From Bacteroidota bacterium (GTDB taxonomy: Bacteria; Bacteroidota; Bacteroidia; Chitinophagales; Saprospiraceae): DNA of 64,000 bases. The first letter of the stretch is position 1. Each line of letters opens with the position of its first letter. The notes under the pieces were generated by a model, which was given only the letters and a program-made list of their open reading frames with translations, was not told where the DNA came from and searched no databases. A program made the translations under genes and the position numbers. The DNA lies in assembly GCA_018222965.1 (NCBI GenBank), contig JAAEZH010000018.1, positions 35,870 to 99,869 of the forward strand, read 5' to 3'. Positions 35,629 through 44,434 of this stretch are shown piece by piece.

Positions 35629-36708
35629 ATGCCAACTGGATGGAATCAATTTTTTGTATTTGCTGTAGGGTTTAGTTTGTTAACAGGACTATCCGCCTGT
35701 GATCCGGAACCTATGGATCAGGATCCGGAAACGCCGGCCTACGGCAATGGGATTTACATTGTCAATGAGGGGCCTTTCATTTCAGGCACAGGCAGTGTTA
35801 CCTATTTTGATCCGATTGCAGATACGCTTACTCAGATGGTTTATCAAAAAGCCAATGATGGTGAAGTACCTGGCAATGTATTGCAATCCCTCTTTTTTCA
35901 TGACAACAATGTGGCGCTGGTGGTAAACAATGCCAACAAGTTGCTGATTGCTGATGGAGAAACTTTTGAACGTAAGGGATTGATTGAAGGCTTTGAGTTG
36001 CCCCGGTATTATCTGGGAGTATCGACATCTAAAGCGTATGTCAGTCAATGGGGTGCCACCGGAACAGATGGTAGCATTGCCGTAGTGGATCTGGCGAGTG
36101 GAGGCATTGATCGCCTGATCGAAACCGGCCAGGGAACGGAGCGTATGTTGCTGCTCGACGATCGTGTATTTGTGGTTAATGAAGGTGGGTTTGGCCGGGA
36201 TTCTGTCGTCAGTGTGATCAACCCGGCAAGCGATGAAATCGTGGATGAATTTATTGTGGGAGACAATCCGACAAGCATTCTTGCAGACGCAGACGGAGTG
36301 ATCTGGACACTCGGCAGAGGTTACACAGCCAATTTTAGCAACCCGGATGATCCGGCAAATACAGACGGAAAGCTTTGCAACTTCCTACCGGATGGAGCCG
36401 GAAAGTTTTGCATGGATGTGCCCCGGGGAGCCACAGATCTTGTTATTGATCCCGAAACGGGTACCCTGTATTTTACAGCCGATGGTCAGATTTGGACGTA
36501 CGCTACTGATGGTTCTCAAACACAACCCGAGACCTTTTATCCCGGTTACTTCTACGAGTTATTCTGGGATAATGACCGTAAGCTGTTGCTTGCAGCAGAT
36601 GCCGGTGATTTTGCATCAGATGGCAGGATCCTGGAGATCAATGCAGCCGGAGAAGAGACGGGTAGTTTTGATGCAGGAATTGTTCCTGCCTTCCTGATTT
36701 CCCGCTAG
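35629..36708 (+). CDS. BtuG-like cobalamin-binding beta-propeller surface lipoprotein
   Basis: A 359-residue lipoprotein; the signal peptide ends in the lipobox LSAC, with Cys at residue 24. The mature part is a seven-bladed YncE/DUF5074-type propeller with repeats such as IYIVNEGPF, YVSQWGATGTDGSIAVVDLA, VFVVNEGGFGRDSVVSVINPA and GTLYFTADGQIWTY. BtuG of Bacteroides is a surface lipoprotein of this fold that binds vitamin B12 and hands it to BtuB. The cobalamin riboswitch in the leader makes that role likely here. Fold and lipoprotein nature are seen; the ligand is inferred from the riboswitch. Confidence 0.82.
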   Translation: MPTGWNQFFVFAVGFSLLTGLSACDPEPMDQDPETPAYGNGIYIVNEGPFISGTGSVTYFDPIADTLTQMVYQKANDGEVPGNVLQSLFFHDNNVALVVNNANKLLIADGETFERKGLIEGFELPRYYLGVSTSKAYVSQWGATGTDGSIAVVDLASGGIDRLIETGQGTERMLLLDDRVFVVNEGGFGRDSVVSVINPASDEIVDEFIVGDNPTSILADADGVIWTLGRGYTANFSNPDDPANTDGKLCNFLPDGAGKFCMDVPRGATDLVIDPETGTLYFTADGQIWTYATDGSQTQPETFYPGYFYELFWDNDRKLLLAADAGDFASDGRILEINAAGEETGSFDAGIVPAFLISR

Positions 36709-36715
36709 GTCCGGA

Positions 36716-37207
36716 TTATTTTTTGGACCGCAACTTAAAAGACCAGGTCAGCTCGGTTTCTGAAACGACTGTTCCATCGGCCATACGCCCAACACTTTTC
36801 ATGGTGATGATTTGTGGTTTGCCGGTGTCTACTGCTTTTTGTACCGTTTCTGCAACCAGCTGACCTTGTTTGCAGGTAAAGTAAGCCCTGGCTGTAGCCT
36901 TTTTGGTAAAGACACTTTTTATTTCAGTAACCAGCATCGATACCGAGGGCTGATCCTGTAGGGCCAATTGTGCGAGCATTCCTGTCGATAATTCGGCAAC
37001 GGCACATTGAGCGGCAAAGTAGGTGGACCGGAAAGGATTTTTACTGCGCCAGTTGTAGGGGAGCATAACCGTGCATTCCTCGCTGGTCACTTCTTTGACT
37101 TTTACCCCCCACCAGATCATACTGGGGAGTCTGCCTAGAAAGTACAGGCGCATTTTCCAGGGAGAGTTTACAGAATCGAGAAACTTTTGAGCTTTCGGAC
37201 CGGTCAT
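36716..37207 (-). CDS. DUF4442 hotdog-fold protein
   Basis: A 163-residue protein from ATG 37207 (MTGPKAQKFLDSVNSP), which matches the family N-terminus better than the frame extension to 37270. Hotdog-family features include VTSEECTVMLPYNWRSKNPFRSTYFAAQCAVAELSTG and the strand AYFTCKQGQ. Such proteins resemble acyl-CoA thioesterases (PaaI/YiiD-like), but the substrate is unknown. It is transcribed away from sucC, on the opposite strand. Confidence 0.75.
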   Translation of the reverse strand: MTGPKAQKFLDSVNSPWKMRLYFLGRLPSMIWWGVKVKEVTSEECTVMLPYNWRSKNPFRSTYFAAQCAVAELSTGMLAQLALQDQPSVSMLVTEIKSVFTKKATARAYFTCKQGQLVAETVQKAVDTGKPQIITMKSVGRMADGTVVSETELTWSFKLRSKK

Positions 37208-37308
37208 AACAGGTTGTTTTTCCTTGCTAATAATTAGTGGTAGCTGGACCGGAGCAGTTATCCAAAGCAATGGATTTGCAGCGGCTTTTTAAATCATCAA
37301 AAATGCCT

Positions 37309-37316
37309 TACTTTTG
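37309..37316 (+). promoter_or_regulatory. Bacteroidetes -7 element TACTTTTG of sucC
   Basis: It matches TAnnTTTG and lies 37 bp before the sucC ATG. The predicted leader is about 30 nt. Confidence 0.5.
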
Positions 37317-37352
37317 GGCATTCAAAATTACAAAACCACTAATATCCCGCAA

Positions 37353-38555
37353 ATGAATCTTCACGAATATCAGGGTAAAGAACTTTTGAAAAGCTACGGG
37401 GTTGCCATCCAGGAAGGAATGGTAGCTGATACTGTAGACGAAGCTGTTGAGGCATATAAGAAATTGAACGAAGAGACCGGTACAGAAGTTGCTGTTGTAA
37501 AAGCACAAATTCACGCCGGCGGACGTGGAAAAGGAGGCGGAGTAAAGCTGGTAAAGAACGAAGCTGAGTTGCGCGAGACCGCAGATTCTATTTTGGGCAT
37601 GATGCTCAAAACTCCGCAAACACCAGGTGGTTTGGAAGGATCTGGAAAACTGGTACGGAAGATTCTGGTAGCAGAAGATGCTTACCGTCCGGATTTTGAT
37701 GCCTGTAAAGAATACTACATTTCCATCCTAATGGATCGGGAGCGGAAATCAAATGTTATCATCCACTCCACGGAAGGAGGGATGGATATCGAAACCGTAG
37801 CGGAAGAAACACCACACCTGGTACATAAAGAATACATCGATCCCGAATTGGGGCTGCTTCCTTTTCAGTCACGTAAAGTTGCTTTCAATCTGGGTTTGAG
37901 CGGCAAAGCGTTTAAGGAGATGGTAAAATTCATTACCAAGCTTTACAATGCTTTCACCGGTTCTGATGCTTCCCTTTTTGAAATTAACCCTTGTCTTCAA
38001 ACGGCCGACGATCGAATCGTTGCCGTTGACTGTAAGGTAACCCTCGATGACAACGCCCTTTTCCGTCACAAAGATTTGGCTGAGATGCGCGACGTACACG
38101 AAGAAGATCCAACGGAGGTAGAAGCCAAAAGCTACGGCTTGAACTATGTGAAGCTCGACGGTAATGTAGGTTGCATGGTTAATGGTGCTGGTTTGGCAAT
38201 GGCAACGATGGATATCATTAAACTCTCTGGCGGAGAACCAGCCAACTTCCTGGATGTAGGAGGTACAGCAGACGCTGCTCGGGTTGAACAGGCATTTCGG
38301 ATCATTCTGAAAGATCCTAACGTAAAAGCTATCCTCATCAATATTTTTGGGGGTATCGTGCGTTGTGACCGGGTAGCTCAAGGTGTCGTTGATGCCTACA
38401 AAAACATGGGTAACATTGAGGTTCCGATTATCGTGCGCCTGCAAGGTACCAATGCGGATATTGCAAAAACAATTATTGATGAGTCCGGACTAGCCGTTCA
38501 CTCAGCGATCCTCCTGCAGGATGCTGCTGACCTGGTGAAAGAGGTTGTGGGATAA
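37353..38555 (+). CDS. sucC: Succinyl-CoA synthetase beta subunit
   Basis: A 400-residue ATP-grasp protein that starts [17 protein letters not shown], the canonical N-terminus; an ATG 39 bp upstream is therefore not used. Visible motifs are [25 protein letters not shown], the Gly-rich [18 protein letters not shown] and [16 protein letters not shown]. Together with SucD, not in this window, it interconverts succinyl-CoA and succinate with ATP or GTP formation in the TCA cycle. It is transcribed alone and ends at a strong terminator. Confidence 0.96.
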   Translation: MNLHEYQGKELLKSYGVAIQEGMVADTVDEAVEAYKKLNEETGTEVAVVKAQIHAGGRGKGGGVKLVKNEAELRETADSILGMMLKTPQTPGGLEGSGKLVRKILVAEDAYRPDFDACKEYYISILMDRERKSNVIIHSTEGGMDIETVAEETPHLVHKEYIDPELGLLPFQSRKVAFNLGLSGKAFKEMVKFITKLYNAFTGSDASLFEINPCLQTADDRIVAVDCKVTLDDNALFRHKDLAEMRDVHEEDPTEVEAKSYGLNYVKLDGNVGCMVNGAGLAMATMDIIKLSGGEPANFLDVGGTADAARVEQAFRIILKDPNVKAILINIFGGIVRCDRVAQGVVDAYKNMGNIEVPIIVRLQGTNADIAKTIIDESGLAVHSAILLQDAADLVKEVVG

Positions 38556-38577
38556 GATCAATAGGATCAGAATATAA

Positions 38578-38617
38578 AAAGGGTGGATCAACTTGCTTGA
38601 TCCACCCTTTATTTTTT
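38578..38617. terminator. Bidirectional terminator between sucC and fabH
   Basis: AAAGGGTGGATCAA pairs with TTGATCCACCCTTT around the 5-nt loop CTTGC. A-rich sequence stands before it and T-rich sequence after it. A second small palindrome, GCCTGC...GCAGGC, follows at about 38618-38640. Confidence 0.88.
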
Positions 38618-38643
38618 GCCTGCAGCCTGTTGGCAGGCAGTTG

Positions 38644-39714
38644 CTACCAGCGAATCAAGGCCGATCCCCAGGTAAAGCCACTTCCGAAAGCAGCAAGACA
38701 AACCAGGTCGCCGTCCTTGATCTTACCGGCTTCCCAGGCTTCACAAAGAGCGATCGGAATGGAGGCTGCTGTGGTATTTCCGTATTTCTGGATGTTGTTC
38801 CACACCTGATCATCAGACAAGCCCAGACGTCTTTGCACAAACTGGCTGATCCGTAAATTAGCCTGGTGCGGAATGAGCATATTAATGTCGGAAGTCTCAA
38901 GTCCGACTTCATCCAATGCTTCTTTGATTACTTCCGGGAATTTCTGTACGGCCAGTTTAAAGACAAACTGTCCTTCCATATTTGGAAAGATTTGGCCGTC
39001 TTTTAGCATCTTATCGGTGATGAAAATTTCACCGTATTTGATGGACTTATCGTATCCAAAGTCGTATTCGATGTCCATTTTATCGAAGTGGTAACCGCCA
39101 TGAGCTCCTGGGTTTATGAAAGCCAGTTTCTCGGCATAAGTACCATCGGAATGTAATTTTGTTGTTAGGATTCCCGAATCTTCTCGATCATCGGGCTGCA
39201 CAACCACAGCACCGGCACCATCCCCAAAAATAACAGTTACATTTCGACCACGGGTACTGTAATCCAGTCCCATCGAATGCATTTCTGCACCTACCAGCAG
39301 GACGTTTTTGTACATACCGGAACGAACAAACTGATCGGCAATCGACAATCCGTAAACAAAGCCCGAACACTGGTTGCGAATATCCAGAGCACCTGCTTCC
39401 ATATTGGTGATACCCAGTTCTCGTTGGAGGAGCACGCCACATCCCGGGAAGTAATAATCCGGACTTAGTGTAGCAAAGATTATGAAGTCAACATCTTCCT
39501 TAGAAATGCCTGCTCGTTCGATCGCAATTTCTGCGGCGCGAGCCCCCATGGAAGAAGTGGTTTCTTTGTGTTTTAATCCATAGCGTCTTTCGCGGATACC
39601 GGTGCGTTCCTGGATCCATTCGTCTGAAGTATCCATGACCTGGGCAAGGTCATCATTTGTTACTGCTGTTTCGGGAACGTAATAGCCGATTCCACCAATT
39701 TTTGATCGTATCAT
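38644..39714 (-). CDS. fabH: 3-oxoacyl-ACP synthase III (FabH)
   Basis: A 356-residue thiolase-fold condensing enzyme. It starts IGGIGYYVPETAVTNDDLAQ, and the catalytic triad is in DIRNQCSGFVYGL (Cys), LIPHQANLRI (His) and YGNTTAASIP (Asn). RERRYG and the C-terminal FGSGFTWGSALIRW are family-typical. It starts fatty acid chains by condensing acyl-CoA with malonyl-ACP. The gene is monocistronic, with a shared terminator downstream. Confidence 0.93.
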   Translation of the reverse strand: MIRSKIGGIGYYVPETAVTNDDLAQVMDTSDEWIQERTGIRERRYGLKHKETTSSMGARAAEIAIERAGISKEDVDFIIFATLSPDYYFPGCGVLLQRELGITNMEAGALDIRNQCSGFVYGLSIADQFVRSGMYKNVLLVGAEMHSMGLDYSTRGRNVTVIFGDGAGAVVVQPDDREDSGILTTKLHSDGTYAEKLAFINPGAHGGYHFDKMDIEYDFGYDKSIKYGEIFITDKMLKDGQIFPNMEGQFVFKLAVQKFPEVIKEALDEVGLETSDINMLIPHQANLRISQFVQRRLGLSDDQVWNNIQKYGNTTAASIPIALCEAWEAGKIKDGDLVCLAAFGSGFTWGSALIRW

Positions 39715-39786
39715 AGTTTGGTTTCATTTTACGCTAAGGTACGATATAATAGGCTTTTTTGCAGGACAGCAATGGCGAGGGGGTGA

Positions 39787-40449
39787 TCAGAGTTTAGGGG
39801 TCAGATTTACCAATTCGTTGTGCATGGCATAGATGACCAGTCCGGCAGTGTTTCGGGAATCGGTTTTTTCCAATAGTCGATTTCGATGGCCGTCTACGGT
39901 TCGGGGGCTAATGAATAATTTTTCGGCTATTTCAGCTGTAGTATGTTGCTCGCAAATGAGTTGAAGGACTTCCAATTCCCGGGTAGAGAGGTCCCTTCCG
40001 GGAATGACTGGTTTTTTCTTGATCGGATTCTGCATGTGTTCCCGGATCAGGCTTAAAACGTCGCCGGAATAGTGAAACCCTTTATCATAAACTTCTCTAA
40101 CGGTAGTTGCTACCAGATTCGGATCTGCATTTTTGGGAAGGTAGGCAGAAGCACCTAGTTCGATCAAATGAATGATGTAGGATCGGTGAAAATGGGAGGA
40201 AATAATGATGATTCGGGTATCGGGAAATTCTTTCTGTAGATCCGGTGCTGTTTCTAAGCCGGAGCGGATGGGCATTTGGAGATCCAAAAGCAGTACCTGT
40301 GGAAGTTGATCGCTAAGGCGCATCCTTTCCATGAGTTCTGCTCCATTTCCGGCTTCGATAATAACTTCGAAATCCGGGTTTTCTTCAAGGATTAATCGCA
40401 AGCCTTTTCGGAATAACAGCTCATCGTCTGCCAGCGCAATCTTAATCAT
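39787..40449 (-). CDS. NarL/LuxR-type response regulator
   Basis: A 220-residue regulator from ATG 40449 (MIKIALADDELLFRKGL); an upstream ATG would add eight non-family residues. The receiver domain has D56 in LLLDLQMPIRSG and the switch region IIISSHFHRSYI. The C-terminal LuxR helix-turn-helix is LSTRELEVLQLICEQHTTAEIAEKLFISPRTVDGHR. Its likely partner is the HisKA_3 kinase encoded about 330 bp upstream on the same strand. Confidence 0.93.
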   Translation of the reverse strand: MIKIALADDELLFRKGLRLILEENPDFEVIIEAGNGAELMERMRLSDQLPQVLLLDLQMPIRSGLETAPDLQKEFPDTRIIIISSHFHRSYIIHLIELGASAYLPKNADPNLVATTVREVYDKGFHYSGDVLSLIREHMQNPIKKKPVIPGRDLSTRELEVLQLICEQHTTAEIAEKLFISPRTVDGHRNRLLEKTDSRNTAGLVIYAMHNELVNLTPKL

Positions 40450-40473
40450 ACCAATGGTTGAAGGTGCTCCCAA

Positions 40474-40780
40474 AATAGGCCAATTCGCCGAAAGGCCACT
40501 GAATTGTTGTCAGAGCACGAAGTTAGTTAATGCCATTCGCCGAAAGGCAAATGATTACACCGATACTGTGCCAGCATTGGTGAAAATACCATAATTTTTG
40601 ATAAGACGGTTTTGACAAGATCCTGATTTGTCCAGGAGTAGCTGGTTTGCAATGTCTGGTAAAGAATAACAGGAAATCCTAATTTAGGATGTCTTTTGGA
40701 ACCAACATCTGTGTAAAAATAAGTAACTTATTAGATACAGCCAAGGAGCTTGAGGTTGGTTTTCCGATCCAAATACTGGA
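40474..40780. other. Gap between response regulator and kinase with two TTCGCCGAAAGGC copies
   Basis: This stretch of about 300 bp holds TTCGCCGAAAGGC at 40484-40496 and again at 40536-40548, both reverse complements of GCCTTTCGGCGAA. The remainder is AT-rich, with no supported gene. It is the leader of the response-regulator gene and could carry its own promoter. Confidence 0.6.
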
Positions 40781-41584
40781 TCAGGAAATAGCAGGTGTGG
40801 CCGAAGCGGCTGTAATCATTGCTTTGACTCCTTTTCCCGGAGCTGACAGGTAGCTGATTTGGCAATTGAGATTGGCAAGCCGTCCCTCAATGCTTGACAT
40901 GCCCAATCCCGGGTTTTCAAGTTTTTTCATATCAAAGCCTGTTCCATTGTCTTCATACTCCATGCTTAATGTTGGGTGGCCTTTTATAGTAATGCGGATT
41001 TGATTGGCTTTACCGTGGGTAATGGAATTTTTTATCAATTCCTGGAATGCCCGATAAAGGTGAATGCCTTTTTTTTGAGGAATGGCCGGAAGTTTTTCTT
41101 CTTCCATTTCAAGGGTCAGATCTAAGTTTCCACTTTTATTGATTTCGTGTACGAGGTCTCTTATACTTGCCCAGGTACCATGGGTTACCAGGGCAGGAGG
41201 GAGGAGGTCGTGTGAGATATTTCGGGTGGTATTAATGATGTGATTGATTACCTCACGGGTAGAATTGAGGATTTCTTCGCCTGCAGATTCACCCTTTATT
41301 TGTTTTTCCAGTTGATGAAGGTATAACAGACTTACATTTAATTTTGAGCCTACATCATCATGCAGATCTTTGGCAATTCTTCGGCGTTCCTTTTCCTGAG
41401 CTTCCAGGCTGGATATGTTTATAGACTTTTGATGTTCGAGCTTAAGTTCCTGTTGACGGAGTTGTTCCTGAAGAATCTTACGGCGGCTGTATAGGAAAAA
41501 TACAACCAGAGAAAGTGCCAACAATCCCATGATACCTATAGCCGCAGTGATTAGCCAGATTAATGTGTTTCCACTTATATCCAT
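40781..41584 (-). CDS. NarX-type sensor histidine kinase
   Basis: A 267-residue kinase with one N-terminal membrane helix (about residue 9-31) and no extracytoplasmic sensor domain. A coiled coil leads to the HisKA_3 box, with the phosphoacceptor H75 in RRRIAKDLHDDVGSKLN. The ATPase domain has FQELIKNSITHGKANQI (N box), YEDNGTGFD and GLGMSSIEGRL. With no sensor part of its own, it may rely on the 7-TM protein encoded 75 bp upstream. Confidence 0.92.
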   Translation of the reverse strand: MDISGNTLIWLITAAIGIMGLLALSLVVFFLYSRRKILQEQLRQQELKLEHQKSINISSLEAQEKERRRIAKDLHDDVGSKLNVSLLYLHQLEKQIKGESAGEEILNSTREVINHIINTTRNISHDLLPPALVTHGTWASIRDLVHEINKSGNLDLTLEMEEEKLPAIPQKKGIHLYRAFQELIKNSITHGKANQIRITIKGHPTLSMEYEDNGTGFDMKKLENPGLGMSSIEGRLANLNCQISYLSAPGKGVKAMITAASATPAIS

Positions 41585-41659
41585 ATCCCCCTGTTTTCCT
41601 CTCGGTAATTAGCCGTATTCGATTAATGTTTTCCCAGTAAGCATTTTGATCTTACTGGA

Positions 41660-42331
41660 TTATACCGTTTTCATTGGGCTTGTTTTCACGTGATTTATCA
41701 AGGCAAAAATCACTGTAATCAAAAAGATAAGATAAAGACTGGAATTCGTCATCCATAGATGCCTCTGATAGGAGAATTCTATCTCTTGCAAATAGGACCC
41801 AAACATAAAGATAAATAGTGAGGTACATTCATAAACAAACAATGGGGGGATGATTTTTCGGATAAATCTTCGGTAAGAAGGCTCCAGGTTTTCAGGATTG
41901 GTGAGTCGGAAAAAGCAAATAGCGCTGAATATAATTATTGTCAGGATTACCAGCGAATAAGAATAGGAGCTGAAGCTATTTATAGGTTGAATAAACAGGG
42001 TGTTTATCAGGCTAAATGTTACTAGCAGGAATATCGTTGTATACAGAACTTTCCGAAGATCCCGCTTCTCAAACATAAAAATCGGACTAAAAAACAGGCC
42101 CAGGCTTATGGCTTTGATCGGAGTAAACAAGTGCATTAGGAAGAGGTTATTGATATTGGCCCGGGCTAGAATAAACGAAGACAACTCCGTTGCGCAGGCC
42201 AGGACAATAAACAACCCGAAAGCTTTTATACTAAATGGTAGTTTCTTAAAGTTCCGTATGATTATACCGGATGCCAGCAGGAGACTCCCCATCACACAAA
42301 GCGATATGAGTAAACGAATGTTTTCCACCAT
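41660..42331 (-). CDS. Seven-helix membrane protein of unknown function
   Basis: A 223-residue protein made almost entirely of about seven hydrophobic helices, with short charged loops (NFKKLPFS, FEKRDLRK, NPENLEPSYRRFIRK). No known catalytic motif is seen. It stands directly upstream of a histidine kinase lacking an input domain, on the same strand, with a LuxR-type regulator after that. A sensor role in a three-component system is inferred from this order only. Confidence 0.65.
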   Translation of the reverse strand: MVENIRLLISLCVMGSLLLASGIIIRNFKKLPFSIKAFGLFIVLACATELSSFILARANINNLFLMHLFTPIKAISLGLFFSPIFMFEKRDLRKVLYTTIFLLVTFSLINTLFIQPINSFSSYSYSLVILTIIIFSAICFFRLTNPENLEPSYRRFIRKIIPPLFVYECTSLFIFMFGSYLQEIEFSYQRHLWMTNSSLYLIFLITVIFALINHVKTSPMKTV

Positions 42332-42376
42332 AATGAGGGAAGAAAATTGACCGGATATTTACCCCGGTTATAGCGG

Positions 42377-42862
42377 TTATTGGCAATTAGTCAAACCTCC
42401 ATTACCACCTGAACAGGCAGGCGGACACGGGTTGGTAAAATCTGTAATCAGACTTAGGATGTCATTGCCATTTTCATCAACGCCAACAAATACCAGCTTA
42501 AGCGTATCTGAAGGCCCGTCGGTGCGCAGTCCGAGATATGCTCGAAGGTTTTCCACGCCGGCTTCAGCTACAAGTTGGGTAACATCGGCTTCCGGAATCA
42601 GGAACCCAATCGCCTGAATGGCTGTCCACTGGGCGGAATCAACGCCTCCTCTCATGTAATCTTTAAAGTTGCAGATCCACTCATTGGCGGTCTTTAAGGA
42701 GATGGTATCCGTATAGGTTGGGGTTGGATCGTCTGCCGACATATCAACTTCCTCGGAACTTGCCGGATTGCTCTCTTCCATGGTTGCATTTTCGCCGGAA
42801 GGCGCACATGCCATTAAAAATAGTATGGCGAGCAAGCTTAGGGTGGGGTAGGTGTAATTCAT
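42377..42862 (-). CDS. Hypothetical lipoprotein
   Basis: A 161-residue exported protein with a type II signal peptide whose lipobox is LMAC (Cys about residue 19). An acidic, Ser/Thr/Glu-rich linker follows, then a globular domain containing TANEWICNFKDYMRGG and ENLRAYLGLRTDG. The end is Cys- and Gly-rich (PCPPACSGGNGG). Function is unknown. Its stop lies 45 bp upstream of the 7-TM gene start on the same strand. Confidence 0.65.
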   Translation of the reverse strand: MNYTYPTLSLLAILFLMACAPSGENATMEESNPASSEEVDMSADDPTPTYTDTISLKTANEWICNFKDYMRGGVDSAQWTAIQAIGFLIPEADVTQLVAEAGVENLRAYLGLRTDGPSDTLKLVFVGVDENGNDILSLITDFTNPCPPACSGGNGGLTNCQ

Positions 42863-43205
42863 ATTGTAAATGTGTTTGTTGACGGATTGGTGAAATTAAA
42901 GCCAGTCCATACGCTTCTCGAGCTTCTATCTTACAAGGTAAGTTTTCGATATTAATTCAACAAACCTGCAGCGTAATAAGGGATGAGAGACAGGTATAAA
43001 TACCTAATGGGCTTGCAGGAAATACCTGCTGTATTTTTAGGGTAGCTTTGCTCTTAAATAGGATGCCTGTCTTGGTTAAATTTGCTAAAGCTTGATTATC
43101 CGATGATTATACTCCTTGTTGTCCGGCTTTCGCCGAATGATATTGTGTGGTTTCCGGAAAGCCTGCACTCCGAAATTCCTTTTACTAACTTTTAAATTCT
43201 AAATC
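42863..43205. other. Intergenic leader region of the tail-collar genes
   Basis: This 343 bp stretch separates the divergent lipoprotein and tail-collar genes. TAGCTTTG at 43043-43050 matches the Bacteroidetes -7 element and would give a leader of about 150 nt. GGCTTTCGCCGAAT near 43126 is a variant of the TTCGGCGAA motif. No gene is supported. Confidence 0.45.
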
Positions 43206-43766
43206 ATGGATACACCTATTTTAGGTATGATCTGCATGTTTGGGTTTGATTTTGCTCCAAGAAACTGGGCGAAATGTGATGGACAGTTGATGTCCATTTC
43301 AGCAAACCAGGCCTTATTTTCCCTACTGGGTACCATTTACGGTGGAGATGGCCGTACCACCTTTGGCTTGCCGGACTTGCGTGGAAGAGCCGCCTTGCAC
43401 GAAGGATCTGGTCCCGGATTGTCCCCTCGAACCATTGGCGCCAGGGGAGGTGCTGAAACTACTACCCTGACCGTACCAAATATGCCAGCACACACGCATA
43501 CCGCCGTGGTAGGAGGTTCTGTACAATTGCCCGTAAGTGGCAATGAGCCGGATACTGACAGCCCTTCCGGTGCGTTCCTTAGTGCACAGTCGGATGACTT
43601 TTACAATGGAGCAGCTTCGGCTGGAGAATTTGCCGGCGCCTTGAGTTCCAATCTTACGGTGACAAACACCAATACCGGAGGCAATCTGGCTTTCAATAAT
43701 ATGCAGCCTTTCCTGGTAATCAATTACTGTATTGCTACTCAGGGCCTATATCCGTCCAGAACATAG
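43206..43766 (+). CDS. Phage tail-collar domain protein (MdpB family), copy 1
   Basis: A 186-residue protein with the tail-collar (PF07484) layout: GMICMFGFDFAPRNWAKCDGQLM, ALFSLLGTIYGGDGRTTFGLPDLRGRAAL and ETTTLTVPNMPAHTHT. The C-terminus is NNMQPFLVINYCIATQGLYPSR. Similar proteins are annotated as microcystin-dependent protein; in bacteria they occur apart from prophages and their job is unclear. No other phage gene is nearby. Residues about 97-150 are almost identical to the next gene although the rest is diverged. Confidence 0.88.
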   Translation: MDTPILGMICMFGFDFAPRNWAKCDGQLMSISANQALFSLLGTIYGGDGRTTFGLPDLRGRAALHEGSGPGLSPRTIGARGGAETTTLTVPNMPAHTHTAVVGGSVQLPVSGNEPDTDSPSGAFLSAQSDDFYNGAASAGEFAGALSSNLTVTNTNTGGNLAFNNMQPFLVINYCIATQGLYPSRT

Positions 43767-43811
43767 AGGGACTTCACGTCTTCATAACTATTCACTCAAA
43801 AAAAATTATTT

Positions 43812-44369
43812 ATGGAACCTTTTATCGGACAAATTCAAATCTTCGGCTTCAACTGGGCACCTCGTGGTTGGGCATTATGTGATGGTCAGCTTCTGCCCAT
43901 TGCTCAAAATACAGCCCTCTTTTCTCTGATTGGAACAACCTATGGCGGAGATGGCCGCACTACTTTTGCTTTGCCGGATCTGCGTGGCCGTGCTGCCCTA
44001 CATCATGGACATGGCCCAGGGCTTTCCACCAGGCCTATTGGTCAAAAAGGCGGAACAGAAACCACTACGCTAAATATGACCAACCTGCCTTCTCATACGC
44101 ATACTGCAGTGGTAGGAGGTTCTGTACAATTGCCCGTAAGTGGCAATGAACCGGATACAGATAGTCCTTCCGGTGCTTTCCTTAGTGCACAGTCGGATGA
44201 TTTTTACAATGGAGCCGCTTCTGCCGGAGAATTTGCCGGAGCATTGAGCACCAACCTAACGGTGACCAACGGCAATACGGGAGGAAATATCCCATTCAAT
44301 AATATGGAGCCATTCCTCGTGGTAAACTATAGCATTGCACTGGTCGGAATTTTCCCAAGCAGAAACTAA
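43812..44369 (+). CDS. Phage tail-collar domain protein (MdpB family), copy 2
   Basis: A 185-residue paralogue 45 bp after copy 1. The N-terminal collar motif is FGFNWAPRGWALCDGQLLPI, then YGGDGRTTFALPDLRGRAAL. The end is NNMEPFLVVNYSIALVGIFPSRN. The segment from HTHTAVVGG to GEFAGALS is identical to copy 1, including a 41-nt identical run (44109-44149 versus 43506-43546), which points to recent gene conversion or selection on that part. A terminator follows. Confidence 0.88.
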   Translation: MEPFIGQIQIFGFNWAPRGWALCDGQLLPIAQNTALFSLIGTTYGGDGRTTFALPDLRGRAALHHGHGPGLSTRPIGQKGGTETTTLNMTNLPSHTHTAVVGGSVQLPVSGNEPDTDSPSGAFLSAQSDDFYNGAASAGEFAGALSTNLTVTNGNTGGNIPFNNMEPFLVVNYSIALVGIFPSRN

Positions 44370-44385
44370 ATTTGAAATAACTACA

Positions 44386-44423
44386 CTGTTCGGCCGGATG
44401 CGTTTCGGCCGAACAGATTTTTA
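44386..44423 (+). terminator. Terminator after the tail-collar pair
   Basis: CTGTTCGGCCG (44386-44396) pairs perfectly with CGGCCGAACAG (44406-44416) around a 9-nt loop and is followed by ATTTTTA. Confidence 0.82.
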
Positions 44424-44434
44424 AATAGCTTCTC

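Noticed and set aside
43206..44369. Tail-collar genes as evidence of a prophage
   Set aside because: No integrase, capsid, terminase, sheath or lysis gene is nearby, and single collar proteins are common in Bacteroidetes chromosomes.
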